Source of the DNA: Serripes groenlandicus
Lineage: Eukaryota; Mollusca; Bivalvia; Cardiida; Cardiidae
Reading direction: 5' to 3'
DNA: 64,000 nucleotides
Assembly: GCA_031761405.1 (NCBI GenBank)
Contig: JASEVX010000003.1
Coordinates: forward strand, 20,449,849-20,513,848
A program made the translations under genes and the position numbers. Under the pieces are notes generated by a model, which ran no database searches, had not been told where the DNA came from, and was given only the letters and a program-made list of their open reading frames with translations. Each line of letters begins with the position of its first letter. The stretch's first letter is position 1. This document shows positions 22,648 through 33,556 of this stretch, piece by piece.

Positions 22648-22719
22648 TGATTAATTTAGACAGGTTATTCACTTATAAGAAATCTGTTCTCCACCATTCC
22701 TTTGTTTAGAATCCTTTTT

Positions 22720-22953
22720 TTCCTTTCCCACATAAAACAAATCTTCAGCAGAAGACTTTGGAAACATACATGTATTGGTGGAAGTATGGAAAAACTGAAA
22801 AAAAAAACCAGTTCTTGAATACCATTTTGAAAACGTTGCGGCAAAAGTGAAAATTGCTCATGATGAACAATTTCTCCTTTGAGACAAAATTTTCAATATT
22901 TTCAAGTCATCCGCAGCAAAAGCATCAACATGATCTGTAAGTGGGAAAGGGTT
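22720..22953. mobile_element. TTAA element, left end degraded
   Basis: CCTTTCCCACATAAAACAAA to AAGTGGGAAAGGGTTT; hairpin AAATTGCTCATGATGAACAA. Confidence 0.65.
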
Positions 22954-23301
22954 TACAATTGATGTCAACATGATAACAAGGCTAAGATTCTCATTAAAAA
23001 CCATGTATAACCTAGCACAAAAATGCTACAATTCTTATCAATTCTTTGTGGGACAGACGCTATCATGAAAGACATGTTTATCAAACTTTTACTTGTTGCA
23101 GAAAAATACTGAAAACATTATGGAAATATCAAGAGCTCAATATGAGCATTTTTTCCCCCTTTACACAAAGCTTTTTATGTAAAAAAAAAGCATTGGTACA
23201 TGTCTTACAAGTTAACAGTTTAATGCCCCGACACAGAATTTTAATATATTTAATATTAATGTTCAATATATACAGACCTTTGTTGAAAAGGAGAAATTTA
23301 T

Positions 23302-23462
23302 TTAACCCTTTCCCACTTGTATCAGATGAAATTTTGGATCAAAAGGAGTTATTTCTCATAATGAGAAAATTCATTTACAACAATGTTTTCAACTCTTTTC
23401 AGTAATCATATTTTCATTCATAGAAATTTTCCATATTTTTAGTGTATGTGGGAAAGGGTTGA
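23302..23462. mobile_element. TTAA element, shortened
   Basis: TTAACCCTTTCCCACTTGTA to GTATGTGGGAAAGGGTTGA; one half of the element is lost between GTATCAGATG and the hairpin. Confidence 0.7.
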
Positions 23463-23550
23463 TAACATGACACCTTGTTCACGAAGAATATCAGTGCTAC
23501 ATGTATTTCATTGCATTGTGTGCTTTCAACACCTAGCATCACTGATTAAC

Positions 23551-23694
23551 TAACCATTTTCCTGGTACAGAAGTCACCTGACACTTCTAAATCTATACAG
23601 CAGGCGACCCTTGTAAACATTGCTCCTTGTTTGAACAAATTTCTGCTTCATTCACAATGTTTTCAAAAGTTGTCTGTATCAGTGAAAGGGTTAA
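23551..23694. mobile_element. TTAA element, shortened and diverged
   Basis: TAACCATTTTCCTGGTACAG to CAGTGAAAGGGTTAA, with TGTTTTCAAAAGTTGTCTG. Confidence 0.55.
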
Positions 23695-23849
23695 TGTAGT
23701 TATAAATGTCATGGATTACAAACAAAATGCTTTCTTATTCTAAAACAGGAATAACAACTGCTGTATTGATGAATCACTCAAAGAGTAAACAATTTTGATT
23801 TTCATATTTGTTTAGTAAGATGAAGCGAAATTGATGCTGCTAAAATGTC

Positions 23850-24037
23850 TTGGCCCTTTCCAACCTGTAGAAGACGCCTTTTGAAATCATTGTGGCAATA
23901 TGAGAAACTACTCATAATGAGCAATTTCTCCATTTGCCACAATGTTTTCAATTCTATTCAATAAATACACTTTCATTCATAGATATTTTCCAAAGTTGTC
24001 TGTTGCAGATTTGTTATATGTGGGAAAGTGGGGTTAA
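23850..24037. mobile_element. TTAA element, diverged
   Basis: GGCCCTTTCCAACCTGTAGA to GTGGGAAAGTGGGGTTAA; hairpin ACTACTCATAATGAGCAATT. Confidence 0.65.
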
Positions 24038-24204
24038 CTACATGTAAGACACCAGGGCATTAAGAATATATATGGCTGCAAAGCGACTACCATACATTAA
24101 CCTTAATATTCATGTCCAGAAATCTTTGTTACTTTTTCCCCCGAAGTACACATACTTTGACATCTCAATAAATTGATTAAACGGTGTTAAATGGGTTTTT
24201 AAAA

Positions 24205-24316
24205 AGCATAAGTGACAACAGAAGAAATTGCTCAAAACAAGCAGTTTCTCCTTTTGCCACAATGTTTTCCACTTTTGGTCATAGGTTATCCATTCAATTA
24301 TAGAGATTTTCTATCA
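24205..24316 (-). mobile_element. TTAA element, inner fragment only
   Basis: GTGACAACAGAAGAAATTGC through CATAGGTTATCCATTCAATT; both ends are missing. Confidence 0.65.
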
Positions 24317-24438
24317 CAGTGTTACCTGGGTAGGATACCAGTACTAATGGTACTATTTATACTCACATCAATTCATCCATTGTAATGTTATCCCCACAAC
24401 CCCTCATTGCCCATGAGGGAAGTCCTTACTACCAATTT

Positions 24439-24660
24439 TTAACCCTTTCCCTCATACTGCAGCAGACGGCTTTGAACGTTTTTTGTCAAACAAAAGAAAA
24501 ACTCCATAATTGAATGGATAACCCATGACAAAAAGTGGAAAACATTGTGGCAAAAGAAGAAATTGCACGTTTTGTGCAATTTCTTCTTTTGTCACTATGT
24601 TTTCAAAAAGCTGTCTGTATCAGAGGCGTCAGAAAGCGTCTATATGAGGGAAAGGGTTAA
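24439..24660 (+). mobile_element. TTAA element, 230-bp subfamily
   Basis: Complete; CATACTGCAGCAGACGGC at the left shows an 8-bp loss relative to the consensus; CTATATGAGGGAAAGGGTTAA at the right (split by one base from 7539). Confidence 0.9.
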
Positions 24661-24881
24661 GTCTATGGTATGACATACCCGGGGATCAAACCATTGTCTC
24701 TGGACATATCAAGACTTCTGCCACATATTTGATGTAAGTGGGAAAGGGTTATTTGAAATCAATCCTCTTATATATAACCCTCCCTACGCTAAAGGAGACA
24801 TTTTGATGATCTTGCAGCAGATGATTTAATGGAAACAATGAAGTTTAAGGAGAAATTATTGATGCTGAATATATTATTCAT

Positions 24882-25111
24882 TTAACCCTTTCCCTCATAT
24901 AAACGCTTTCTGACGCCTCTGCAGCAGACGGCTATTTGAAAACATAGTGACAAAAGAAGAAATTGCACAAAACGTGCAATTTCTCCTTTTGTCACAATGT
25001 TTTCCACTTTTAGTCATAGGTTATCCATTCAATTATAGAGATTTTCCATTATTTGACAAAATATGTTCAAAGTCGTCTGCTGCAGAATTGTCGTATGAGG
25101 GAAAGGGTTAA
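24882..25111 (-). mobile_element. TTAA element, canonical 230 bp
   Basis: CATATAAACGCTTTCTGACG left, hairpin GCACAAAACGTGC, GAATTGTCGTATGAGGG right. Same length as 7539, 32242, 47973 and 56739 and very similar to them, so this subfamily spread recently. Confidence 0.92.
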
Positions 25112-25477
25112 CTAAAGTTTAATTGCTTTGCCTCAAAATGAATGCCTTTGTGAGTCCAGAATTGACAATCTTTCATATATGGATTTCCAATTTAAAAGGT
25201 CCTTATTAAAACATAACATGAAATTGGTTCTTTAATGTGATTTGGTCGATCGGAAGAGGTAAGATTAGGAAGAAAATAAAACCGGCAAGCTTTTAATAGA
25301 GTACCAACAACAATAATGAAGAGAAAGGGGATAGAAAATCTACCAGCATAATAAATAGGAAGTAGATTACATAATATAATCCATGCATGAATAAATAAAA
25401 AGATTTTTATCTTTCACAGAAACATGCATAAATAAGATGAATCGATAATAGGACAGAACTGTAAATTACATTTACAT

Positions 25478-25663
25478 ATAAACCCTTTCACACATGCAGA
25501 CACTTTTTGACACATCTGAAGCTGATATTACGTTTAAAAACTTTGTGGCAAGAGGAGAATTTCGCAAAACGAGCATTTTTTTCCCTTTGGCCACAATGTT
25601 TTCAAATCTGCCCAATTAATTACAATTATAATCTGCTGCAGCTTGCATGTGGGAAAGGGTTAA
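25478..25663. mobile_element. TTAA element, diverged
   Basis: AAACCCTTTCACACATGCAG to GCATGTGGGAAAGGGTTAA. Confidence 0.65.
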
Positions 25664-26021
25664 GGAATACAGTAATGGCTTTTGTTTTTTTACAATTTCA
25701 TAAACATTTGTGACTCAAAACAGGTGACACATCAACATTGATTGTTTTTTCCCCATCATGATACAGAATCGACTTTTGATGAAAAAACGCTGTGGCAAAG
25801 GGATAGATTGCTCATAATGAGCTCATAATTTCCCCTTTGACATTTGTGAGCAAGATAGATCCAGACCAACATGATGGATGTGGTGGCTCATCTCTATTCA
25901 CACATAAGTGCCAGAAGATGTCAAGAAAGTGTGTGATGGGCAAGGTGGCTCAAAGTGGAATAACAAATAATCAAATGAGTATTGCATGTCAATTTCAAAA
26001 AAGATGTGCATAGTGAACCTT

Positions 26022-26378
26022 TATCCCTTTCCAACGTACCACAAATCTGCAGCAGAAGACTGAAGACATTTGACAAAGTACAGAAACTCTCTATAAATGA
26101 AAGAACAATTTCTTAATAAAGTTGAAGCAATTTATATTTTTGCTTCAAACTAGTCATATCTTTTCTTCTGTTTCCCTGATATGCTACAGATAGAGTTGTC
26201 TGCTTTGCAAATCAACATACTATATGATAATCTGTATGATAATCTGGTATTTATAGAGTTGAAAACATGTGAAAAAAGAAGAAATTGCTTGTTATGAGCC
26301 ATTTCTTCTTTTTCCCCACTGTTTCTAAAGCAATCTGCTGCCAATAATGATTGTCTTCTGTACCAGGGAAAGGGTTAA
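26022..26378. mobile_element. Composite of TTAA-element parts
   Basis: Left end TATCCCTTTCCAACGTACCA with CTGCAGCAGAAGACTG, then a later hairpin GAAATTGCTTGTTATGAGCC and right end CAGGGAAAGGGTTAA. The distance is too long for one copy, so probably two partial copies. Confidence 0.5.
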
Positions 26379-26664
26379 CACACATATGCATACACATTCT
26401 AACATATGCATACACATTCACACAAATGCATACACAAATCTCAATGTCATCCAATTTAAAATATTAGCCATAACATTGCATATTTGGCAGATTATGTTTA
26501 CACATAATGATATAATTATATCATTAATTATGAAATATTGAAAAGGACTACACATTATTATGAAGATAAATGACATCATCATGTTTTTGTTTACTAAATG
26601 AACCTTAAGAGTGAGTATATATATATTTTTTACTATAATCATAACATCACACTTTTTTTTTTCT

Positions 26665-26879
26665 TTAACCATTTCCCTCATATAGAAGCTTTCTGACGCC
26701 TCTACAGCAGACAGCTTTTTGAAAACATAGTGACAAAAGAAGAAATTGCTCAGAACGAGCAATTTCTCCTTTTGCCACAATGTTTTCCATAGTCATAGGT
26801 TTTCCATTCAATTACATTTTTTGACAAAATATGTTCAAAGTCGTCTGCTGCAGAATTGTTGTATGAGGGAAAGGGTTAA
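26665..26879 (-). mobile_element. TTAA element, 230-bp subfamily
   Basis: Both ends are present; CATATAGAAGCTTTCTGACG left, hairpin GAAATTGCTCAGAACGAGCA, GTTGTATGAGGGAAAGGG right. Confidence 0.88.
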
Positions 26880-26904
26880 AGAAAATGGTCAGACAAAAGA
26901 AAGA

Positions 26905-27085
26905 TGACTGAAAACATCTAGGCAAAAATTTAGAAAAATCTTTATAAATGAAAATATCAATATCTAAACAGAATTTATAACACTTTGGCAAAAGGAGAAT
27001 TTGCTCATTATGAGCAATTTCTCCTTTTGCCAAAGTTATCAGAAGATTTCTACTGCAGATGTGTTTAATTGTGGGAAGATAACTG
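26905..27085. mobile_element. TTAA-element fragment
   Basis: Perfect hairpin GAGAATTTGCTCATTATGAG and CAATTTCTCCTTTTGCCAAA, with CTGCAGATGTGTTTAATTGT after it; outer ends are lost. Confidence 0.65.
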
Positions 27086-27265
27086 GGTTCAAATCACCTA
27101 TCTAAGGTGCTTTCCCCCCATATATGTTACAATGGTGGTTTTATATTGAGACCAAGAATAAATTGTGGGAAGAGAAGACATTTCGTATTATGCGCAATTT
27201 CTCCCTTTTCCTTATGGTATCTGAAATAAATAGTAACAATTGTAAAATCCACTGATATGAAAAAA

Positions 27266-28292
27266 CAAGAGGCCCACGAGGGCCTATGCTCTACTGGCAT
27301 TGATCTGGCTTGTTTCAAAAGGAACCAATATGTCATCAATATTCAAATACCATTTAAGTTTGGTGAAGATCAGATAGTAAATGGAAGCTCTATTGTGTTC
27401 ACAAGCTGTATTATAGCAATTTTGGCAATTTCAAGGGCCATAATCCAGCCATGCATGGGTAGATCTGGCCGTTTTTTAGAAATGAACCAAACTCTCATGG
27501 ATATCTAACTACTGTATAAGTTTGATTGAGATACAATAAAAAATAAGGACTGTATCATGTTAACAATTAAGCCCTATTATAGCAATTTTGACAATTCCAA
27601 GGGCCATAATTCAGTCATGCATGGGGCGGATCTGGCTTGTTTTCGAAAGGAATCAAGCTCTCATGGATATCTAACTACTGTATAAGTTTGATTGAGATAC
27701 AATAAAAAAAAAAGAGACTATCGTGTTAACAAGCTCTATTATAGCAATTTTGACAATTCCAAGGGCCATAATCCAGTCATGCATGGGCGGATCTGTGGCT
27801 GGTTTTCGAAAGGAACCGAGCTCTCATGGATATCTAACTACTGTATAAGTTTGGTTGAGATACAATCAAAAGTGAAGACTGTATCGTGTTAACAAGTTCT
27901 TTTATAGCAATTTTGACCATTTCAAGGGCCATAATCCAGTCATGCATGGGCGGATCTGGCTGGTTTTCGAAAGGAACCGAGCTCTCATGGATATCTAACT
28001 ACTGTATATAAGTTTGTTTGAGATACAATCAAAAGTGAAGACTGCATTGTGTTAACAAGCTCTTTTATAGCAATTTTGACCATTTCAAGGGCCATAATCC
28101 AGTCATGCATGGGCAGATCTGGCTGGTTTTCGAAAGGAACCGAGCTCTCATGGGTATCTAACTACTGTATAAGTTTGGTTGAGATACAATCAAAAGTGAA
28201 GACTGTATCGTGTTAACAAGAAATTGTTTACGGACGGACGCACAGACGAATCGCCACGACATAAGCCCTTCTGGCCAAAGGCCAGTAGAGCT
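27266..28292 (+). mobile_element. CAAGAG element, CTCTACTGG family, complete
   Basis: 5' CAAGAGGCCCACGAGGGCCT then ATGCTCTACTGGC; 3' CTTCTGGCCAAAGGCCAGTA then GAGCT and AAAAA. GCTCTACTGGC and GCCAGTAGAGC are subterminal inverted repeats; CTGGCCAAAGGCCAG is a 3' hairpin. The core has about five units of about 163 bp with CAAGGGCCATAATCCAGTCA and GGATATCTAACTACTGTATA, then a GGACGGACGCACAGACG tract. The other full copy is 33557-34720. Confidence 0.9.
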
Positions 28293-28549
28293 AAAAACCT
28301 GAAAACATTTTAATTGGACAATATTTGATCAAATGCCCATAAGTTAATGGCACATTACTTCACACAATACCCACATTCCCAATCCCATATTCTAGCCGGG
28401 ACCCGTGATTACGAGTCCTGTTGTAGCTCCAAACAGTCTCACCAGAGCTGTCAGTGTGAGTTTGTATGTAGTATAAACCCAGATGTAACTTCCGTAAAAG
28501 AAAAAGCTCATCCTAGAATTGTAGTCATATGGGTCTAACTTCAATATCC

Positions 28550-28775
28550 ATAAACCCTTTCCCACATGTGGCCGCATTCCGACACCTCTGCAGCAGACGA
28601 CTTTTGAAAAGATTGTGGCAGGAGAAATTGCTCATGATGAGCAATTTCACCTTTTGCCACAATCTTTTCAACTTTTTCCAATAATTAAACCCTCATTTAT
28701 GGAGATGTTTCATGTTATTTACCAAAATGTTTCCAAAGTCATCTGCTGCAGATTGTTGTACGTGGGAAAGGGTTA
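28550..28775. mobile_element. TTAA element
   Basis: AAACCCTTTCCCACATGTGG to GTACGTGGGAAAGGGTTAA; hairpin AATTGCTCATGATGAGCAAT. Copy 2 of the locus begins in the middle of this element (28659). Confidence 0.8.
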
Positions 28776-28903
28776 ATGGTTCTGCTGTTGCAAGGCAACA
28801 AGACACCGAATCAGTAAATGCGGCTCATAAGTATTCACTAATAGAGCAGAGCTCTAGATAAGGGGCGTTTTTTACGTTCTAAAATCCTTATTTGACCCTC
28901 TAA

Positions 28904-29009
28904 CCCTATGTTATTGGTACTCAAAAGAATCGTCTCAGAGTGACATTTTTTTTTTAGTACATTGAGACGTCTCAAAGAGACGATTCTTTTGAGTACCCAC
29001 AACATAGGG
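28904..29009. mobile_element. Foldback repeat with ~33-bp arms
   Basis: Left CCCTATGTTATTGGTACTCA, AAAGAATCGTCTC; right GAGACGATTCTTTTGAGTAC, CCACAACATAGGG. The loop is about 40 bp. It lies in a wider repeat with GAGCTCTAGATAAGGGGCG upstream that recurs at 57155-57400. Lies 350 bp past the exon B stop, within reach of the transcript. Confidence 0.8.
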
Positions 29010-29176
29010 CTTGTTTTAATAATAAGAGAGAAATTGTTGGAAACAGAGCTAAATACCCCTCCTCATCTGGACCTCGGCTTTAGAATCTCTCCCCTTGCTA
29101 TGCTCATGTTGTCGATTTTAAATTTTAATAAATCACAAGCAGTGAAAACTAATAATATATATATAATATATGCATA

Positions 29177-29182
29177 TTTATT
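29177..29182 (-). promoter_or_regulatory. Candidate polyadenylation signal for exon B
   Basis: AATAAA on the minus strand about 175 bp downstream of the exon B stop. The second copy reads ATATTTTTAC here and lacks it, within a stretch of poor consensus. Confidence 0.4.
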
Positions 29183-29204
29183 TACAAGTCCTGGTTTTGA
29201 AGGA

Positions 29205-29321
29205 AGAGCAGTACAGAAATGTGGACAAAGGAGAAATGACTCATATTTTCTCCTTATCCCACAATAATTTACACAGTTGGTTGGCTGCTGCAGACATCAT
29301 CTGTTTCAGGGAAAGGTTAAA
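29205..29321. mobile_element. TTAA-element fragment
   Basis: GACAAAGGAGAAATGACTCA, TGGCTGCTGCAGACATCATC, CAGGGAAAGGTTAA; the left end is lost. Would lie in the 3' UTR of the exon B isoform. Confidence 0.6.
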
Positions 29322-29357
29322 GAAAAGTGGTGTAAATTGAGCCCTGATAAGTCAATT

Positions 29358-29537
29358 TTACTCCTGTGCATCTTCATAGCTTTCTTTATCTTCATTATCA
29401 GCCTCAGCCTCAATTTCTTCTGAGGTGTCCTCCAGATCAACGACCCTCTTCTCCAGTAATTCAATTTTTTTATCCTGTTTTTTGATGATTGTCTTTAAAT
29501 CAATTATGTCTTTCATCATTTTTTCAGCATCAAAACC
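29358..29537 (-). CDS. Coronin last exon B: alternative coiled coil with acidic tail
   Basis: 59 codons and a TAA, phase 0, with acceptor TTGTTTTCTTTGTAG. The peptide starts GFDAEKMMKDIIDLKTI. It aligns without gaps to exon A over the first 35 or so residues (about 17 identities in 42). The heptad pattern is regular (11, 14, 18, 25, 28, 32, 35) with Gln at 21. KKIELLEKRV puts K24-I25-x-x-L28-E29 where exon A has the Arg-based trimer motif. A longer acidic tail follows (DTSEEIEAEADNEDKESYED). An AATAAA lies on the minus strand at 29182-29177, about 175 bp past the stop. Most likely this is an alternative 3' exon of the same coronin gene; a terminal exon of a separate coronin paralogue is less likely because no other coronin exons lie between. 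Confidence 0.8.
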   Translation of the reverse strand, partial: GFDAEKMMKDIIDLKTIIKKQDKKIELLEKRVVDLEDTSEEIEAEADNEDKESYEDAQE

Positions 29538-29747
29538 CTACAAAGAAAACAAGAGAGATCAGATTAATAAGGGTTGACAATATTTGAATAAGAGTTTACA
29601 ATATTTGCAGATATATTTTTAATCAGATATAGCTATAAATGAAATTGTTTGTAATTAAGGTTACCTCTTGCTATTAATGTAATTAAAAATGTTGCAAAAT
29701 AGCAGATAACAGTTGGACTTCCATGTGACAAATGCATTTCTACATTT

Positions 29748-29998
29748 TTAACCCTTTCCCTCATACAGACGCTTTCTGTCGACTCCGACGCAGACGACTT
29801 TTGAAAACATTGTGACATAAGAAGAAATATAGAAATCTAACTATTAAATAGCATTGAAAACATAGTGACAAAAGAAGGAATTTCTCCTTTTGCCATAAAG
29901 TTTTCCACTTTTAGTCATTGGTTATCCATTCAATTACAGAGATATTCAATTTTTTGACAAAATATGTCCAAAGTTTCTTGTATTTGGGAAAGGGTTAA
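29748..29998 (-). mobile_element. TTAA element, 230-bp relative with extra 20 bp
   Basis: TTAACCCTTTCCCTCATACA to TATTTGGGAAAGGGTTAA. The hairpin is replaced by GAAATCTAACTATTAAATAG plus a repeated GACAAAAGAAGG. Confidence 0.8.
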
Positions 29999-30229
29999 AG
30001 ACACATTTTGATATCATAAGTGATATATTATATTTCAATTGCATTTTTTTTGCAATTTTTATAACAATATACCAGTGAAATTGAGAAAATTTATGGAATG
30101 GTCTTTAAATCAAAATTAAGATTAATCAGAATTAATTAAATAGATAAAATGAACTATTCGTACAAATGAGCTGTGACAGGCGAAGTGTGGTCTTCTTGCA
30201 AACACACAGTTTAAACATTAAGCCATCTT

Positions 30230-30462
30230 TTAACCCTTTTCCACTTGTATTCTGACACATCTGTACCAGCAGACAACCTTTGAAAACATTGAGACAAAAG
30301 GAAAAAATTGCTCAAAACAAGCAATTTCGACTTTTGCTGCAATGTTTTCAACCTTTTTTTTTTAAGTAATTATACTTTCACTTATAGAGAATTTCCATGT
30401 TTTCGCATCTGTGTTTTCATAGTCATCTGCTGCAGATTTTTCTGTATGTGGGAAAGGGTTCA
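30230..30462. mobile_element. TTAA element
   Basis: TTAACCCTTTTCCACTTGTA to GTATGTGGGAAAGGGTTCA; hairpin AAATTGCTCAAAACAAGCAA. Confidence 0.75.
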
Positions 30463-30977
30463 TGTAAGTAATAGATGTATAACCCCACTTGTTTTATGCC
30501 AACATAACTTTGATGCCAAATCACAGGGTTAAGAAGACCAGATACCCAGATGCAGCTCAAGTAAAGAATCATGAGAGCACTGTTTTTACAAGAATAGTAT
30601 TTAACAATCTTAGGAAAATTCAACCTGTTAAAGAAGATATACATGTATATGTAAAACAGTAGATGTTGGTGAAGTTGGGTGACATGAGCATGGACTATTC
30701 TATTTTCATAAAAAACATGCCAAACAATAAAGAATTGGAAAAATATAAGGTTTAAAATTAGTTAAAACAAACTTCGATCCTTTTCCACATCAATCTACCA
30801 TATAACTGTTCTGCATCAGTTAACCAGCGTTAGCATTGAAGAACAGACCCCCTAAATTAGCATATTCTTGTTTAAAAACAAATATGTTTTCAACTTCAAT
30901 TCAAAGTTGCACAGATAAACGTATAGTTGATATCCATATTTTATGACCTTTAATTTGGATGAGGCAATTACACGGAG

Positions 30978-31204
30978 TTAACCTTTCCCACATACAACAA
31001 ATCTACAGCAGCTGAATTTGAAAACATATTGGCAAAAATATGGTAAATCCCTATACATGAAACTATAAATATTGAACAAATATGATACATTGTGCCAAAA
31101 GGAGAAACTACTCATTATGAGCAATTTCTCCTTTTCTAACAATGTTTCAAAAAGTTATCTGCTGTGGATGCGTCATAGGCGTCTGTAAGTCGAAAAAGGA
31201 TTCA
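30978..31204. mobile_element. TTAA element, diverged
   Basis: TTAACCTTTCCCACATACAA to GTCGAAAAAGGATTCAA; hairpin AACTACTCATTATGAGCAAT. Confidence 0.7.
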
Positions 31205-31582
31205 ACCTTATATAATCCCTTTTTTAAACATTGTAGCAAATGAAAGAGATTACTCATAATATTTTAACTCTTTCCAATAATTATACTTTTATTAATTAAT
31301 AGAGGTTATCCATAATTATGCTATCATGTTTCCAAAATTACCTACTGCAGGTTTAAATATGAACATCAAAATGTAATAATCTAAATGCTTTACTCTTAAC
31401 CCCAAACCAACAAGCTAGCAATATTATATAGTGTTATATTATTAGTAAATATCTATACACCATCAACTATCATAAGAACACCACAAGCAGGTCTGGTGTC
31501 AATATTCATCTATTTTATTAAGTTCTAGAATAGCAATTAATAAGTCAAATGCTGCGTGAAAAATTAATTAATGCATGATCAA

Positions 31583-31768
31583 GCTATCCCTTTCCCTCAT
31601 ATAGATGTTTTCTGACGCCTCTGCAGCAGACGGCTTTTTGAAATCATGGCGACAAAAGAAGAAATTGCTCAAAACGAGCAATTTCTTCTTCTGTCACCAT
31701 GTTTTCAACTCTATTCAATTATTGTACTTTCATTTATGTGATTTGCTGTATGTGGGAAAAGGCTATGG
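31583..31768 (-). mobile_element. TTAA element, one end diverged
   Basis: CTATCCCTTTCCCTCATATA left, perfect hairpin GAAATTGCTCAAAACGAGCA, right end GTATGTGGGAAAAGGCTA. Confidence 0.75.
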
Positions 31769-31854
31769 TTCCGAATCTAAACAAGCCCATTCAGATAAAC
31801 TATTAGACTAATCTTCAAGCTTTATCTACCTTTTATAGGAGAAACACCGATGAC

Positions 31855-32068
31855 TTAACCCTTTCCCACATACAGAAAATCTGCAGCAGACTACTTTGAA
31901 AACATGGAAAATATCCCTAAACAAAGGTATCATTATTAAATATAATTGAACCATTGTGGCAAATGGAGAAATTTCTCATTGTGAGTAATTTATTCGTTTT
32001 TCACAATGTTTTCAAATGTCATCTGCTGCAGATGCGTCAAAATGTGGCTGCAGCTGGAAATGGGTTAA
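31855..32068. mobile_element. TTAA element
   Basis: TTAACCCTTTCCCACATACA to GCTGGAAATGGGTTAA; hairpin AATTTCTCATTGTGAGTAAT. Confidence 0.78.
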
Positions 32069-32241
32069 ATGCATAATTTCAACAAGTCCCTTTCATTAAA
32101 TATTAAAATGCAGTTAAAATTAGGTCATGTTAAATGCATGGAAAGAATTCACTAAATAAGGGTTTGCATTCCTGACCAAATGAAAGTAACTTCGAATCCA
32201 GTAACTTTAAAATATGGTAGAAACAGATATATTATTCATTT

Positions 32242-32471
32242 TTAACCCTTTCCCTCATATAGACGCTTTCTGACGCCTCTGCAGCAGACGGCTTTTTGAA
32301 AACATAGTGACAAAAGAAGAAATTGCACAAAACGTGCAATTTCTCCTTTTGACACAATGTTTTCCACTTTCAGTCATAGGTTATCCATTCAATTATAGAG
32401 ATTTACCATTTTTTAAAAAAACTTGTTCAAAGTCGTCTGCTGCAGAATTGTCGTATGATGGAAAGGGTTAA
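32242..32471 (-). mobile_element. TTAA element, canonical 230 bp
   Basis: CATATAGACGCTTTCTGACG left, GAATTGTCGTATGATGG right, complete. Confidence 0.92.
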
Positions 32472-32733
32472 TGATGACCACATTCTCCTTGTCCAACAAC
32501 GTTAAACATTTGATTTTGAAGTTGTATTTTCATCTATTTATTTCTAATCTGGGGATGTTATGACTGAGGGAGGGTCTAAAATTGGCATATAAGATTATCT
32601 ACTTCATTGATACAGGTGACCTTTGATGTCAAAGTCTTCAGACAAAAGAACGAATTTTTACTTTTCCTACAATGTTATGTTCTGTACCAAACCTATATGA
32701 CTTTTCAGATACAAGTTTTCCAATTCATAAAAA

Positions 32734-33154
32734 TTAACCTTTTCCCACATACAACAGGATCTACAGCAGGTGATTATGAAAACATTGAGGCGAAAAACTG
32801 GAAGATCTAAATGAAAAGGAATGTATATTGTTTTATGGCGCATCGACAGCTAAGATCATTTAGCGCGCAATTAAATTTAATTATTCATGACCCTGGGTAA
32901 ACAAACCAGTACTAGGCTAGAAAATGTGCCTTGCCCAAGGGCACTCCACCATGACCGTAGTGCCGCGACTGGGGATCGAACCCGGGACACCCGGTTTCGA
33001 AATCCCCGACGCTAACCACTCGACCACAGCGGATTCCCTAAATTAAAAGTATCATTAATGAATAAAGTTGAAGACATTCTGACCAAAGGATAAATTGCCT
33101 ATTAGAATAACTTCCAATTTTGTCAAAAGTCATCTGCAAGTTGGATGGGTTTAA
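32734..33154. mobile_element. TTAA element split by a SINE
   Basis: Left half TTAACCTTTTCCCACATACA to GGAAGATCTAAAT; right half ATTAAAAGTATCATTAATGA to TGGATGGGTTTAA. The SINE at 32819-33037 lies between. Confidence 0.8.
32819..33037 (-). mobile_element. tRNA-derived SINE with 12-bp target duplication
   Basis: On the minus strand: GGGAATCCGCTGTGGTCGAG, TGGTTAGCGTCGG (Leu/Ser-type A box), GTCCCGGGTTCGATCCCCAG (B box), then GAGTGCCCTTGGGCAAGGCA and ATGCGCCATAAAAC at the end. Flanked by CTAAATGAAAAG (32807-32818) and CTAAATTAAAAG (33038-33049). In copy 2 both flanks are exactly CTAAATTAAAAG. A different SINE family from 11091. Confidence 0.88.
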
Positions 33155-33369
33155 CCCTTTCCCACCTGCAGATGCAATAGCAGTAGACAACTTTTGAAAA
33201 CATTGTGGCCAAAGGTGAAATTGCTCATGAGCAATTTATCTTTTAGCCACAATGTTTTAAACTTTATTTAACAATTAAGCTATCTTTTATAAATGGAGAT
33301 ATTTCAGGTTTTAGTCATTCTGTTTTCAAAGTTGTCTGCTGCAGATTTGTTGTATGTGAGAAAGGGTTT
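33151..33369. mobile_element. TTAA element sharing its left TTAA
   Basis: TTAACCCTTTCCCACCTGCA to GTATGTGAGAAAGGGTTTA; hairpin GAAATTGCTCATGAGCAATT. Confidence 0.8.
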
Positions 33370-33424
33370 ATAGAAAACAACTTGTCCATACAAGTACACT
33401 AAGCAACATTCTCCCAAAGCAATT

Positions 33425-33550
33425 ACAGACAGTTGTTTGATTGATAAGACGTGGGTTCGATACCCAGCCGGGTCATACCACTTTAAGTAATGGCTGCCCA
33501 CCTTAGCGCTAAAGATTGTGGGGTTTGCATTACGACTGACTGGCTGCTTT
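33425..33550 (+). mobile_element. tRNA-like SINE fragment
   Basis: GTGGGTTCGATACCCAGCCG is B-box-like; GTAATGGCTGCCCACCTTAG follows. The A box is weak. Confidence 0.4.
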
Positions 33551-33556
33551 CAGGAA

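Noticed and set aside
32930..33037. A functional tRNA-Leu/Ser gene on the minus strand
   Set aside because: The head is good but it is followed by a SINE body and flanked by a 12-bp target duplication.
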